Shown here piece by piece: positions 34,150 through 45,532 of a DNA stretch of 64,000 nt. The number at the start of each line of letters is the position of its first letter. The stretch's first letter is position 1. A model generated the notes under the pieces. The model saw only the letters and a list, made by a program, of their open reading frames with translations, did not search any database and was not told where the DNA came from. The DNA lies in NCBI GenBank assembly GCA_963995505.1, contig OZ023190.1, positions 15,990,092 through 16,054,091 on the forward strand, in the 5' to 3' direction. The translations under genes and the position numbers were made by a program. This DNA comes from Hypericum androsaemum (Eukaryota > Streptophyta > Magnoliopsida > Malpighiales > Hypericaceae).

Positions 34150-35021
34150 TACAGAGATCACCCCTACCTAAGTAGTCCCCTCCCTCGTCCAAATGACACC
34201 ACCCCCGAACAAACGTACGGAGATTATCTCACATTCTATAAATGGGGAGAGATGAAACGCGGATGAAGCAAGAATGGGTGTTTTTCTTTTCCCAAAAATA
34301 TAGCCGCCTTTGGGTCAATTCAAAACCATAATTGGTGGTTTTTTCTCCCAGATTAATCATGTATCCATGCATGTGTTTTGCTCCTGTTATAAACAAATTC
34401 CTCGTATTTTTATAGCTCTAAATTCGATCATTTTGAAAAATGATAATATAATCATCCGATTTGATGTGAATAAATAATTTTTTTATATATCGAAATCAAG
34501 TACAATTGCATGTTATATCCGATTTGATTGGTCCCTTGAGTATATAATTACCGGTGTGCATGCACCCGAAACTGGTAACCGGAAGGAGTATTGTTAAATA
34601 AAGTAAATTAGCATAAAACACAGCTACATTTTTGTAACACTATAATATTTTAAAATTTTAATATATTTCAAATTTTAATTTTACTAATAAAATATGTAAT
34701 TTAAAAATCAGTTTATTAAATAAGATATGACCATATCCCTCTTAATATTAATGGTTGTTCATAAAAGTTATAGTGAATGTTATAAAGTTTTTATTAAAAA
34801 CTCTCCTTTTCTTTTCTCTACAAAAAAGTTAACATTTTTTCAGCTTATTGATCTTAATACACCAGATTTTTTTACAGGCCTTAATACACCAGAACTCCCG
34901 CAAGCAAGTCCATATTGTAGCGGATAAGAGCTCAGATACATATCAATATGTCATATCACGTAATAAATACACGACAGCTTCCAATTAATGAGGTGGATCT
35001 TTCGCACAACCGCCAGCATTA
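34150..35021. other. AT-rich intergenic DNA
   Basis: No gene or repeat of known type recognised. Confidence 0.5.
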
Positions 35022-35030
35022 AAAAAAGAG

Positions 35031-35326
35031 GGAGTGGATTTGGTGAGGACTGGAGTAGTCCCCAACTATGGGAACTAACTCAAACTAAAATCACTACACA
35101 TGTAAACCAATATGACTTCACATGCAAATTAATATCACTTCATATGTAAACCAGCATTTTCTAAATCAATATTACTTCACATACAAACCAATATCACTTC
35201 ACATGCAAACCAATAACACTCGATAGGTTATTGACCATCAAATTTAAAGATAATCAAATCTGACGGCCCAAAATGTAGTCTCCACCTATGGACAAATTTT
35301 CTTTAGTCCCCACTCAATCCGGTCTC
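35031..35326. mobile_element. Mutator-like MITE, same family as 5228-5463
   Basis: Ends: left GGAGTGGATTTGGTGAGGAC; right, on minus, GACCGGATTGAGTGGGGAC. A perfect 9-bp TSD, aaaaaagag, lies at 35022-35030 and 35327-35335. The interior has inverted-orientation copies of the same 22-bp unit (ACTTCACATGCAAACCAATA) seen in the 5-kb element. Confidence 0.75.
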
Positions 35327-35419
35327 AAAAAAGAGTTCCCTATCTCTAGTTTAATAACTTTAATTCATTGAAAACATAAATATTAACTCTGAGGGGTAAA
35401 ACTTCCTTCATTAATATAA

Positions 35420-35988
35420 GAGATATGTTCCCTACTCATTTTTATTTTAAGTACTATATGGTTCTACTTTTTTCACTTTGGTGATGAAGGTTTCTAAATT
35501 TGACACTTTTGGTGACAAATACCTGACCAGAGTTAGATTTTTCTTTGTTGTCATTTCTATTGTTATCCACGTCAGCGCGACGTCATATTTTCCATCCCAT
35601 GTGGCACCGACGTGAAAAAGTTAAAAAATTCTCCACTTAAGGCTCCATTTTTTACGTCATATTTTTTCTTTCCTCTTCGGCTGATTTGGGAGATTAGGAA
35701 TTTAAGATGATTTTTTTTTTCAACCTTTCCACGTCAATATCCTAGAGAAATATGATGTGGCATTGGCGTAGCGCTGACATGGCACTTACGTGGATAACCA
35801 TGGAAAAGCCAATTGGAAAATAACTAACCTTGGTTAAGAATTTGTCACCAAAAGTGTCAAATTTGAAAACGTCTGTCACCAAAAGTGTCAAATTTAGAAA
35901 CCTCTGTCACCAAGGTAAAAAAAATAAAACTACAGGGTGCTTAAATAAAAATGTGTAAAACTACAAGGTACTTAATTGAACATATCCC
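35420..35988. mobile_element. Mutator-like MITE with long TIRs
   Basis: TIRs of about 230 bp: left GAGATATGTTCCCTACTCAT, right, on minus, GGGATATGTTCAATTAAGTA. Shared internal blocks are TTTCTAAATTTGACACTTTT and ACGTCGGTGCC-like sequence. A perfect 9-bp TSD, ttaatataa, lies at 35411-35419 and 35989-35997. No coding sequence. Confidence 0.85.
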
Positions 35989-35997
35989 TTAATATAA

Positions 35998-36689
35998 TCA
36001 ACGTGTTACAATCGAAGTTAATAAGATCACCAGCTCCCATGCTTCCCATATCCCAATGTACAACAAGACGAAGAATTACCCAACTAGAACTACCTTCCTA
36101 AATCTTAATAGTTTTGGATTGAGTGGGGACAATATAAAAGTTGTCCATACGGAGGGGATTTTGTTTGGACCATCATATTTCATTAAAAATCGTGTCTACA
36201 GATCTGATAGTCATCAAAAATCGTGTCTATAAATTAAAATTTTGATCCATTTCAGTGGGAACAAGGCTTGTAAATTAATACTTACAAGATATATTACCTA
36301 TCTACTCGTCCATCGTACAATAGCAAGAGAACACTACTCACTTAGATGTACCTTTCAACACGCAGTCGCTCAAAAATAAAGTTGTATCTGTGACCTCAAA
36401 TCGAACATAAATATTAAATAATTGTCAAAAAATTTAACTACATTTTTAATATTATACTCAAATGGAATATGGATGAAGAATATTTGAATACCACTTAGTG
36501 AATTAGCTTTATGTTATATATATATATATCCGTACAATTTATCCTGGTATCTTCCTAAAAATATTAAAATATTTTTACAACTTAAACCAAAGCAAATTAT
36601 AAATAGAATAATCTACCCGGCAAGGCAGTATGTTTACATTTGCTCTATGTATATTTTAATTGAACAAACAATAAAAGTTCATTTAATTG
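35998..36689. other. AT-rich DNA with a MITE fragment
   Basis: 36110-36165 (TTTTGGATTGAGTGGGGACA, GTTGTCCATACGGAGGGGA) matches the left end of the 5228-5463 MITE family; its right end was not found. Nothing else recognised. Confidence 0.5.
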
Positions 36690-38715
36690 TGTTGGTGGTG
36701 GAAGTGGTACAAGAACGCTAAGACTTCCCGAGACGGATCCGGAATGAACGTCCCGAGGTCGGCCTAACGGAAAGAGAGAAAAAAAGTACTACGAGTTAAG
36801 GAAGAACGATAAAGAGTAAATGGTTGTTATTGTTGTATTGTTGATGTCCCTTTCCTCTCGTGCTCGTGCCTTTCTTATATAGAGACGTCGCTGACTTAGC
36901 CCCGTCTCGTGATGATAAATCAAAACCGCATTAACCATATAGATGACGCCGACCTAGCCTCATTTCATGATGAGAAACCCAAACTGCCTTAGTCTTATCG
37001 ATACCTAAACTGCCTTAGTGATATTGACAACGCCGACCTAGCCTCGTCTCATGATGAAAAACCCAAACTGTCTTAGTCTTATCGATACCCAAACTGCCTT
37101 AGTCATATCGATTATGCTGATCAAGCCTTGTCTCATGATGAGAAACCTGAACCGCCTATCGATGACGCCGACCAAGCCTTGTCTCATGATGAGAAACTCG
37201 AACTGCCTTAGTCATATCAATGATGCCGAGCGCTCGACCCGATATCGCTGGCAAAAAGCACAACGACGTCGGTCCAGCCCGAAGAAGCACCTCATCCAGC
37301 CCGGCCCAACAAGGACTTGTCGTCGTTCTGGTCCCAAGAGGACCTACTTATTGGTCCGACCCAATAAAGGCTTGTTATTGGTAAGACTCCAAACATGAGC
37401 CTCGTTGGTCCAGCCTTAATGGAGCGTTACTGTCGGTCTGGCTTAAAACAATGACCTTGTCAGTCCGGCCTCGAATGGGCACCTCGTCGGTCTGGCCCAA
37501 TAATGGTTTATTATCGGTTTGATCTTCTTCAAAACAACATGTCAGTCCACTCTGTAATATGTTCGACGCTGGTCCGGCTTGCGAAGCAGAATACAAAAGG
37601 TCCGCAAACCGGCCCAAAACTATTAGTCCGGCCTATAGTGGGCCGCCGGTCTTGTAATGTGCCCGTTAGCCCGGCTCGTCAACCCGACTTGATCAAAGGT
37701 CCGTCTTCAAATCCCGACGTCATCGGCCCACCTCCAAATCCTAGCATTGTTGGTCCGGCTCCGAGGCCCAACATTGTTGGTCCAGTCATGCGAAAGAAGC
37801 ATCCGGTCCGGTCTCGAAAGAGGGCATCCGGTATGGTCTTGAAAGAGGGGGTCTTTGGTCCGGCCTTACAATGAATTTTAGATCCTCTCACGCTCCAAAT
37901 CGTAAGATGATATAAACTAAAAAGTCATAGATCTATGTCTTGCTTTTGCACAGCAACTTGAATCATCTGAATCCGAGCTTTGGATGAAAAGTTATGCTTG
38001 TTTCTCCAAAGAGTGTTATCCTAGGTGAATGGATCAACCGGACTCGCCTTGATGTAGATTTTTGACGTTGCTACGCCTCTAATATGAAGAAGTGGTAAAC
38101 TACAAAGTTCTAGGTCCTTCTCTTATCTTTCCATGGCCGAAAGAATCAACTCAATCCGATGCACAAGTCACAGGTTACATTCAGTTTACAAAAGATGAAT
38201 GTTTGTCATCCAAGGACAACAAACCGAGGTGGTCTACCGTCACCGGTCTCAACCAAGGATAGACCATCGTTGGAGGACCGCCATCAGTCTTGACCAAGAG
38301 AAGACCATTGTAAGTTTCTACCAAACTCAAGATCGGAAGCGGTCTCTTTGAGATGACACCAATCACCAGTCACCCGACACCGGTCTCTTCGGGATGACGC
38401 CGAGCATCGATCACCAAACCATCATCCGTCCACTTGGAGGCCAAATCGTCCACCGTCCTCTTAGAGACCAGACCGTCCACTTGGAGAACGACCGTCCTCT
38501 TCGCACTCGAGACATGTGGACAAAACCAACGGAAGATTGATCTCATCTCAATGCCTACCAATGGTCAAGTCTATCTCAACACCAACCAACGACTAGGTTC
38601 ATCCTAATGCCAAGCGAAGACCGGGTCCATCTAGACAAGGGATCAGAGACAGTCTTGCCACACTGAACAACTCGAGATGCGTTGACAATGCCGAGATTAT
38701 TTTTATACCTCAACA
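36690..38715 (-). mobile_element. Probable solo LTR related to the one at 20638
   Basis: TGTTGGTGG...CTCAACA ends, 2026 bp, no internal protein domains. It shares layout and sequence patches with 20638-22973: TGATGTCCCTTTCCTC...CTTATATAGA (minus TATA box near 36874), and CTACAAAGTT.TAGG...CTTTCCAT near the other end. It contains tandem degenerate units (CTCATGATGAGAAACCC...CTGCCTTAGTC, about 36925-37210) and GGTCCGGCC-type units (37260-37870). The flanking 5-mers (aattg, attaa) do not match, so the borders or the solo-LTR reading may be off. Confidence 0.6.
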
Positions 38716-39255
38716 ATTAAAATAGCATTACACTCCATTTTCCTTCGACTGCATACATCTTGGACAAATTTTATCTAAACCAACTCGATAGCAAGTGGAG
38801 AAAAGAAAATGATCGAGCAAACGTTGACCTTCCAGAAATAAAAAAACAGAGAGAAAATCAAGACTCGCAGAATGGATGGATTAATACCAGACCAAACGGC
38901 CATTAAAAGATTATTCTAGGCCGCCCAAATAGCCACGAGTCCCCACTTCGAAAAACTAATTGCAAGATCTCATCCCACGTGTCCACCCAGAGGGATCCCC
39001 CGTCCTATCCAACGGCCCACATCCATCCCACGCCTACCCCCACTAGACCAGATTCCCGCCGCGCGCTACACCCGCCAAACCTCCACGTGGCGCACTCTCC
39101 TGCGATCGCCCAAAATTCCCTCCCGCATATAAAATTAAACACGGAACCGATTCACCGACCTAGGTCACGATTTCATAAATAAGATACTCTGTTAGGACTT
39201 TTTTCTCCGGTCTGAAACAGTAACACTGCTCGGAATTAATTGAGAGGGGGAGACG
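38716..39255 (+). promoter_or_regulatory. Promoter region of the short AP2/ERF gene
   Basis: TATA box TATAAAA at 39128-39134, about 122 bp before the ATG. G-box/ABRE-like CCACGTG cores occur near 38976 and 39084. No repeat is recognised in this stretch. Confidence 0.55.
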
Positions 39256-39642
39256 ATGGTGAGGCCGAGCAAGGAGAGGAGAGGGAGGGACGCCGGCGGC
39301 GGCGGGGACCGGTTCAAGGGGGTGAGGCAGAGGAAGTGGGGGAAGTGGGTGGCGGAGATACGGCAGCCCAACAGCCGCGGGAGGATATGGCTGGGGTCGT
39401 TCGAAACAGCGGAGGAGGCTGCGAGAGCGTACGACGGTGCCGTGGTGTGCCTGCGCGGGCCCACCGCCGCGCTCAACTTCCCGACCAACCCGCCCGAGGT
39501 GCCGACGACGACCGAGGGCGCCGGGGATCTCTCCCCCACGGAGGTCCGGGAGGCCGCGTGCCGGCACGCGCGCAGGGCTGCGCCTCAGGAGGGCGTTCTC
39601 GGTGGGGCGTTTTGTCGAGCACCTGGCGTGTGGACTGCTTGA
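39256..39642 (+). CDS. Short AP2/ERF transcription factor
   Basis: Single-exon gene of 128 aa. The AP2 domain at about residues 20-77 is complete ([20 protein letters not shown], then [20 protein letters not shown], ending [12 protein letters not shown]). It is followed by [17 protein letters not shown], the counterpart of the [15 protein letters not shown] block of the 25910 gene. The protein then ends after about 22 more residues without a clear acidic tail, so a frameshift or early stop relative to longer relatives is possible. Codon use is strongly GC-rich, unlike the flanks. The AP2 domain alone could bind DNA, but an activation domain is not evident. It resembles ERF016-type proteins; the ortholog is not fixed. 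Confidence 0.88.
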   Translation: MVRPSKERRGRDAGGGGDRFKGVRQRKWGKWVAEIRQPNSRGRIWLGSFETAEEAARAYDGAVVCLRGPTAALNFPTNPPEVPTTTEGAGDLSPTEVREAACRHARRAAPQEGVLGGAFCRAPGVWTA

Positions 39643-41984
39643 ACCGAAACGACGCTTTACGGTTTGGTCTGACTCGTTTATGCTTCTTCTTTCGAAGTAT
39701 ATGTGTCGTTTTATACAAAGTAGGATCGAGGTTTTGTAGATTAATTACAGTGAAGTGGAGATTTGAAGCGAAAGGTTTGTCTTCTTTTGTTTGAGATTGA
39801 CTTGTAACCGTAGGATTCGGGTTTAAAATTGTGAAGGATTATTGTTCTAGCTGGCCCCAATCGGCGTCGTTTTGGTACTCTTAAGCACTCGAGCAACAAC
39901 TAGTCGTATAGTTCAGTTTTTTTTAAGATAGATTATTTACACTAAGAGTTATATCTGAGTTTTAGAACTTCGTCAATTCGTCTGACATACTGTGATGTTA
40001 GACCAAATGTTTATTGCGTCGTCTAATTCAGTTAATCGGATCTTGTCGTTACTTAAGCAGTTGTATTCAGTCTTGCCACGAGTATCGAGTCTTCTTTCTA
40101 CTCGTGTTGTTCTCGGATTCGTTTGTTGAAATGAACTCAAGTTTGATTGTTAGAATGGGACGAAATTTTTTGGAACATACCGTTGAAATTGATGGACAAC
40201 CCTAATCACTAATCAGAAATGTGGAGAGATTTGATGAATGTATGTCCGGTAAGCAACCTTTGAGTTGGTTCGCCGCAATGGTTTTGGCACTTGTCACCGC
40301 CATATCGGCCGCCGCAGTAGTCGCAGGTATAGTTGTGGCCATCCCTTTATGCAATGAAGCTAGGCCAGTAACTTCCAAGCCGGTGTTTTATTTGGTTTAA
40401 CCAATTGGTATTATTAGATTGATTAATCCAATTTTGAACCACAGAAGGAGAAATTATATGTACCTTATACAAAGTCATCATTCCGCTGACCGCGATAGAG
40501 AGTCCGTTGACCATTTAGTACTATTGGTCCATCTAAGACTTTAGTCCAACTGTGTCTGCCCGCTTGTCTCATCACTACTACTTCCATCCATCTCTACTGG
40601 CCCGGCGGGCTATTCTATTGGCCTTCTCGTCATAATGCGGCTCGTAATTCTTCAAGCAGCAAAAACAATGTTTTGACGATGTAAATTCATTTTAACTTTC
40701 GTCACCGGTTCAGGAATTCAAATACCAAACTTCTAAATATATATACGTAGTTAATTGCCTGGTTGGCCGTTAAGCTGTGTTAAATTTCGGTATGAAATAT
40801 TCTCAACATATTTTCTCAAACGAGATCTATCAGGCCAAATATTACATGGATTTTGGGAGTCGTGCAAGTACAACAATGAATACGGGAGCAACCCACTCTG
40901 ATACCATATTCTAATTTTTATATCTAATCCAAAATTTTAAAACAATTGATAACCAAATTTTTTATACTTATAAACTTATTCACCATTCTTGCACTAAACA
41001 ATGTGATATTCTGAATGATGTAAATTTTTAGTGGGAAATTAATAGCAATGTCGTATAGATTTCTCGGCAACTGTAGCATTATGGGTTTCTTCGAACCAAC
41101 TTGAGAGCCCAAGAGCCCGTACCCAAACATGCTCCTGATTGCTTAACTGACTAAGGAATCCATTTGAATGTTTTACCAAATAGTGATGGGCCGTATAATT
41201 TAAATGCCGATTGGTTGATATACTTTTATATGCGTATAATTCAAAGATTCATTATATTACGAAAAATAACCAACTTATACAACCTAAAGATTCACGATAG
41301 CTAATTATTCGAATTATTTAATCATTGTGGCAGACAATGAATGAATACATTACTGTCAACGAAGTATTCGTCTCCATAGTTTTTTGCCTAACTAATTATA
41401 GGTAGACCAAATATTCGATCACTTGGTGCATATATCAACTCAGCCCCCAAAACGTAGCCGTATAAATTATTTCCGTTGGGAGAAGATAAACGAATGAAAA
41501 AGTGAGATTAAAATCATAAGATCGTTTGTTCTATATAATATAAACCATCTGATAATACAGCTATAACACACTTGTCGAAATTATCAAATTATTAGTTATC
41601 CTTTTATCTAATATAAAAATTATGACATAATATTAGAATAGATTAATCAATTAGTCCTTTAATATCCATACCGTAAAAACGTCGATGGCCTGGGAGGATA
41701 TAATCTAGAAGTCGTCACGGACTATTCTGAGTTCCAGAGTTGCAGTCAAGTTACGACGTTCAATATTAAACAGAAATCTTAGTGAAAGATGGGGTCAAAG
41801 ATCGCGACTGAAAAATTGGAACTTGAAGAACAGAGAAATTAAATGCCTACTACTGTATTGGAGTTGAACTTGGAGGGTGTCAACATCTTGAAGACCAAAT
41901 AACGAACATATTGTTTCAATAAGTAAATTTTATTTATTTTTAAAAAATAATAGTCTATAGTAAGTATTTAAACTTACCACTGAT
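39643..41984. other. Intergenic DNA downstream of the short ERF gene
   Basis: The first few hundred bases are presumably the ERF 3' region. Apart from a 52-codon frame at 40242-40400 no gene, RNA or clear repeat was recognised. Confidence 0.45.
40242..40400 (+). CDS. Possible small membrane peptide, 52 aa
   Basis: ATG to TAA without interruption. The product starts MSGKQPLSWFAAMVLALV, continues with an Ala/Val/Ile-rich helix of about 25 residues (to about VVAIPLC) and ends with a short polar tail. The frame is GC-richer than the AT-rich flanks, which favours true coding origin. It resembles the membrane anchor of NHL/LEA2-type proteins only in general character. It could be the first exon or a remnant of a longer gene. 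Not recognised; low confidence. Confidence 0.3.
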   Translation: MSGKQPLSWFAAMVLALVTAISAAAVVAGIVVAIPLCNEARPVTSKPVFYLV

Positions 41985-41989
41985 ACACC

Positions 41990-42667
41990 CAATTGTGCTT
42001 GAAAGCACGTCAAACACGAGTCGTGGGTTGAGTTGCTGCTTCTTGATGCGGCTGGGGTTGGTGGCACTCACTCTTCTTAACACGTTGATGCTGCTTTCGG
42101 TGGGATTGGGTGCATCCTTCGGTTTCGGTGGGATTGGGTACATTCCCTCGTTGTGCCTACTGCGAAAGAGAAAGACATCCCTTCCACCTGGACGAGGTTA
42201 AGCTCCCAGCAAAGGAAGCCCACAAGCAATGATGCAGCAATCAAGTTGATATCGGTGCGAAGCGTGAAAATAAAGCATCCTGTTAAGCCAATTGCAGAGC
42301 TTGCTCCCAAGCAGCCTGAGGTTTGAGATGATGCACTAAACGAGGAGTGTGCTAGCAGATCGTGGAACATTGCTTTGCATTTGGGTTCTTCTTGGGAGGA
42401 AGACACCAACGATTCTTCAACGGTTCAAGGAAGTAGCACGAGGAAAAAGCCTGCACCAACTTTTTGATCCTCCATTAAGTTTTTGCAATTACTTGTGGGG
42501 TAATTCTTGTGGGAGATTTTTGGGTAGATAATATTTATCTTTGTTTTGCTTAGATAACCGGGTATCTATTACCTCTGGTGATGTCCTCCGGTACATTTGG
42601 TGTAAATATTTGGTATAAAGAATAAGAATTTAAGGTACCTAAATGTACTTAACCAAAAAAAAAAAAA
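41990..42667 (+). pseudogene. Possible processed retrocopy with poly(A) tail
   Basis: A plus-strand reading frame (KEKDIPSTWTRLSSQQ, then SNDAAIKLISVRSVKIKHPV, a TGA, and NEECASRSWNIALHLGSSWE to PAPTF stop at about 42466) is coding-like but has an internal stop. It is followed by a 3'-UTR-like AT-rich stretch and an A13 run (42655-42667). Coding piece plus 3' UTR plus A-tail suggests a retrotransposed mRNA. The parent gene is not recognised and no TSD was found. Confidence 0.35.
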
Positions 42668-43324
42668 TCCTCCGGAAGCCAACGTCGCTTTCTCTTGACA
42701 CCAACCTTCCTTCTACACGTGGATGTAGGACCTACCAGATTAAAAATTTACATTACGAAGATTTTTAATTTTAATTTTAATTTCTTTATCTTGTTCTTTT
42801 TTCATTATTGGTATCTAACATGGGTGGAGCTTGATGGGGCCATCGATACAAAGGTACCCCATTCAGTGGGCGATTTAATCTTCAATTGCATTAATAAAGA
42901 TAAGATCACAATACAATAGGTTGTTTGAAGTGGTAAACACATGAATTTTCTTGAAAATATCGAGTCTGTTAAAAAATATATTTGAATGGAATTCTTTTAT
43001 AGGTAAAAGTCACACCAATAAATACACCTATCAAGACTTATGTAACTTGTTATACGTCTTGTGTAATTAGGAAAAATATTGTTTATTGTATTTGAATAGA
43101 GTTAATTAGTAGAATCACATCTTGTTTACGGCTCAACTCCAATTGATAAATCTAACATAATTCTAACTAATAAATATTTAGATCAAATGACAATGTAGTG
43201 TTAAATATTTATTGAGATAATTTTCTACTTTTCTAGCACAAATTTAGATTAGTTAACTCAATAAATTTTTGGATATTATAAACGGGAAAGATCTAATGTA
43301 ATTCTTACACTAATATAAAAGTCA
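42668..43324. other. AT-rich intergenic DNA
   Basis: Nothing recognised. Confidence 0.5.
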
Positions 43325-43675
43325 TTCTCGAAAGGGATAATTATTCTAAGGTCCCTGATTTTTAAACAAATCTTTCTTTTAGTCCTTACTGTTTTCAATA
43401 ACCTTTCTCGGTCCTTCTAGTTTGAAGTAATAGCCCTTTTTAGTCCCTGAATCCAGCACTGGAGAATTTCTCCGGCAAAAAGGTACCTGAAAGGACGAAA
43501 CTACCCCTCAGTCAAAAAAGAAGAAGAAAAAACCCACATTCTTCAACCTCTAAAACATAAAAAATACACTAAGAACACACTCAAGAACATCTAATTAAGT
43601 AAACACTAACAAGATCTAATTAAACATCAAATAACTAAACACTAAAACCCACCTTCTCTCTCACTCACTTCTTTC

Positions 43676-43880
43676 TGTTGTCTCCTCGGAGGATGGTGTA
43701 CTTAATTAGGATCTAAAGTCGATGCAAGATTTTAACTCTTTCTCCGTAAGACGAGATTGTCCCGTATTAAGTGCTTACGGGCTGTGGCAATCGTCCCCAA
43801 GATACAACGACTTTCTTACTTCGAGTTCATAGCACAACGACTCTCAAAGTCTCGACGAATATTTAGACAGTCAGAACTTT

Positions 43881-43917
<37 letters not shown>

Positions 43918-44645
43918 AACAACTATTACTAAAAAAATGTTATGCAATGAGTTGTTGGGATGATTTGCAAGTGAGGGGGGGAGGCCTATTTATAGACACT
44001 GGAGGGTGTGAATCTGAAAGGCCACAAGCACTTACGAGGAGGCATGAGTGTGGCACACTTTTGGAGAGGGAAGTATCCATTCGTCCAGCAGAAAGGCTGC
44101 CAGTTCGAAGCACCCCTTTAGGCTAACAGGTAGGCTGTCATTCGGTTGATAATCTAGACAGGCCAGCTCTTCGCACCTCTTCGTTTGAGCAGCCTGGAGC
44201 TTTCCAGAATCGGCCAAAACTTTAAAGCTCCTCCAGACGATGCGTACGTGCGAAGTGCAAAGTGCGCCTCAAAGCGCCCAATGCGACATGCGCGTGTACG
44301 TGTGCGCTCGGATGGTGCGAATGTCCGAATTGCCTTTCCAGGTGGTCCACTTAGTTCCTAGCTAACAAGGAATACCTCCTTATAAAGTGAATTTCTTTTG
44401 CTCCCACAACCAATGCGAAATTGGTGTCACATCCCACTTTGGAATTTTCCAACATTAAATTACAACTTTAGGCATTAATTTCTCATTCATTCGAATTAGA
44501 TTTGAGAAAATAAATACACTAGAATTACGTACCTGAAACGTAAATTCTAAAATTGTAACTTAATTTGAATTTTATCAAATAGAACCATTTGTTAAAATTG
44601 TACAAAGTTTAGTCTATTACTAACTTTATTTACCAATTTCCAACA
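43676..44645. mobile_element. Solo LTR nested in the Pack-MULE
   Basis: Starts TGTTGTCTCC and ends TTTCCAACA, with a perfect 5-bp TSD ctttc at 43671-43675 and 44646-44650. It is 970 bp with no internal domains, so a solo LTR. It contains a (GA)n tract. Orientation is not certain because both ends read TGTTG inward; the TGTTGGAAATTGG start on minus is the more usual LTR beginning. Confidence 0.85.
43884..43913. repeat. (GA)15 microsatellite
   Basis: About 30 bp of pure GA inside the nested solo LTR. Confidence 0.9.
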
Positions 44646-44739
44646 CTTTCTTCACGTAACAAGCAAACAAATTAAAAAGAAATCCAAAAAGTAAGAAATT
44701 AAAATTAATTAAAACAAAAAGCGAAAAGAGGAAAAGCCT

Positions 44740-45290
44740 CTCCTCCTGTTCTCCTCACTTTAACTCCCGCCTTCTCCTCTCCCACTCCACCCTCTCTAAG
44801 TCCCGCTCCCGGTCTAGGTCCTGGTCCCGCTCGCTCTCGCCTCCACCGCGGCGGCCCTCCACCGAGACGCAAGGGAAACGTGGCGATACTCCCGCCAGCA
44901 GCAGTACCATGACTGGTCTCCCAACCCCGTCCGCCGGTCGTTAGGTCGCCCGGCCCCGGCGTCTCTGTCTCCTTCTCCGCCGCCACAGCCTTTCCGGAGG
45001 GACCGCGGTTATAGGGAGTATTACGGGGATGGCGGCGGCGGACCATCCAGAACCCTAGGTTCCCCGCGCCGCCGGGAGAATGCGGACCGCGACCGCCTCC
45101 CGTCGCCGCCGCGGTACAGGGCGGAGAGGGGCAGCTCGTACCAGGATAGGGATTACAGTTACGAGTTGTACAAGGAGAAAAGGGATGGGTATTTTAGGAA
45201 ACTGGTGGGGAGGGAGTGGGTCGGTTATGACTCGTCACCGAGTGATAGGTGGATTTTTAGTGGTGTTCTTGATGTTCTAGAGTGTATTTT
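44740..45290 (+). pseudogene. Captured fragment of an Arg/Ser/Asp-rich protein gene
   Basis: An upstream frame gives an SR-like stretch (KSRSRSRSWSRSLSPPPRRP). After a frame change an open stretch follows (RDRGYREYYGDGGGGPSRTL, then LPSPPRYRAERGSSYQDRD and YSYELYKEKRDGYF). This composition is typical of RS-domain or RNA-binding/splicing-related plant proteins, but no folded domain is present and the family is not fixed. It is GC-rich inside AT-rich TIRs. Broken frames make it a pseudogene fragment. Confidence 0.55.
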
Positions 45291-45532
45291 TGGTGTTCTT
45301 TAGTGTATTCTAGAGGTGGAAGAATGTAAAATTTTCTTGTCTTTTTGACTGAGGGGTAGTTTTGTCCTTTTAGGTATCTTTTTGCCGGAGAAGTTCTCGG
45401 TGCCAGAGCCAGGGGCTAAAAAAGTTATTATTTCAAATTAGAAATACCGAGAAAGGTTATTGAAAATAATAAAAACTAAAAACAAATTTGCTCAAATACA
45501 GGGACCTTAGGATAATTTATCTCTTCTCGAAA

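Larger units (their letters stand above)
43334..45523. mobile_element. Pack-MULE with captured Arg/Ser-rich gene and a solo LTR
   Basis: TIRs of about 190 bp: left GGGATAATTATTCTAAGGTC and right, on minus, GAGATAAATTATCCTAAGGT. A perfect 9-bp TSD, ttctcgaaa, lies at 43325-43333 and 45524-45532. The interior holds a solo LTR (43676-44645) that landed later, and a captured GC-rich coding fragment (about 44740-45290). No transposase. Confidence 0.9.

Noticed and set aside
36690..38715. 5-bp TSD for the second large LTR
   Set aside because: aattg and attaa do not match; borders left as probable only.
39160..39567. Long minus-strand frames over the short ERF gene
   Set aside because: Antisense to a clear AP2 domain and GC-rich; typical shadow frames.
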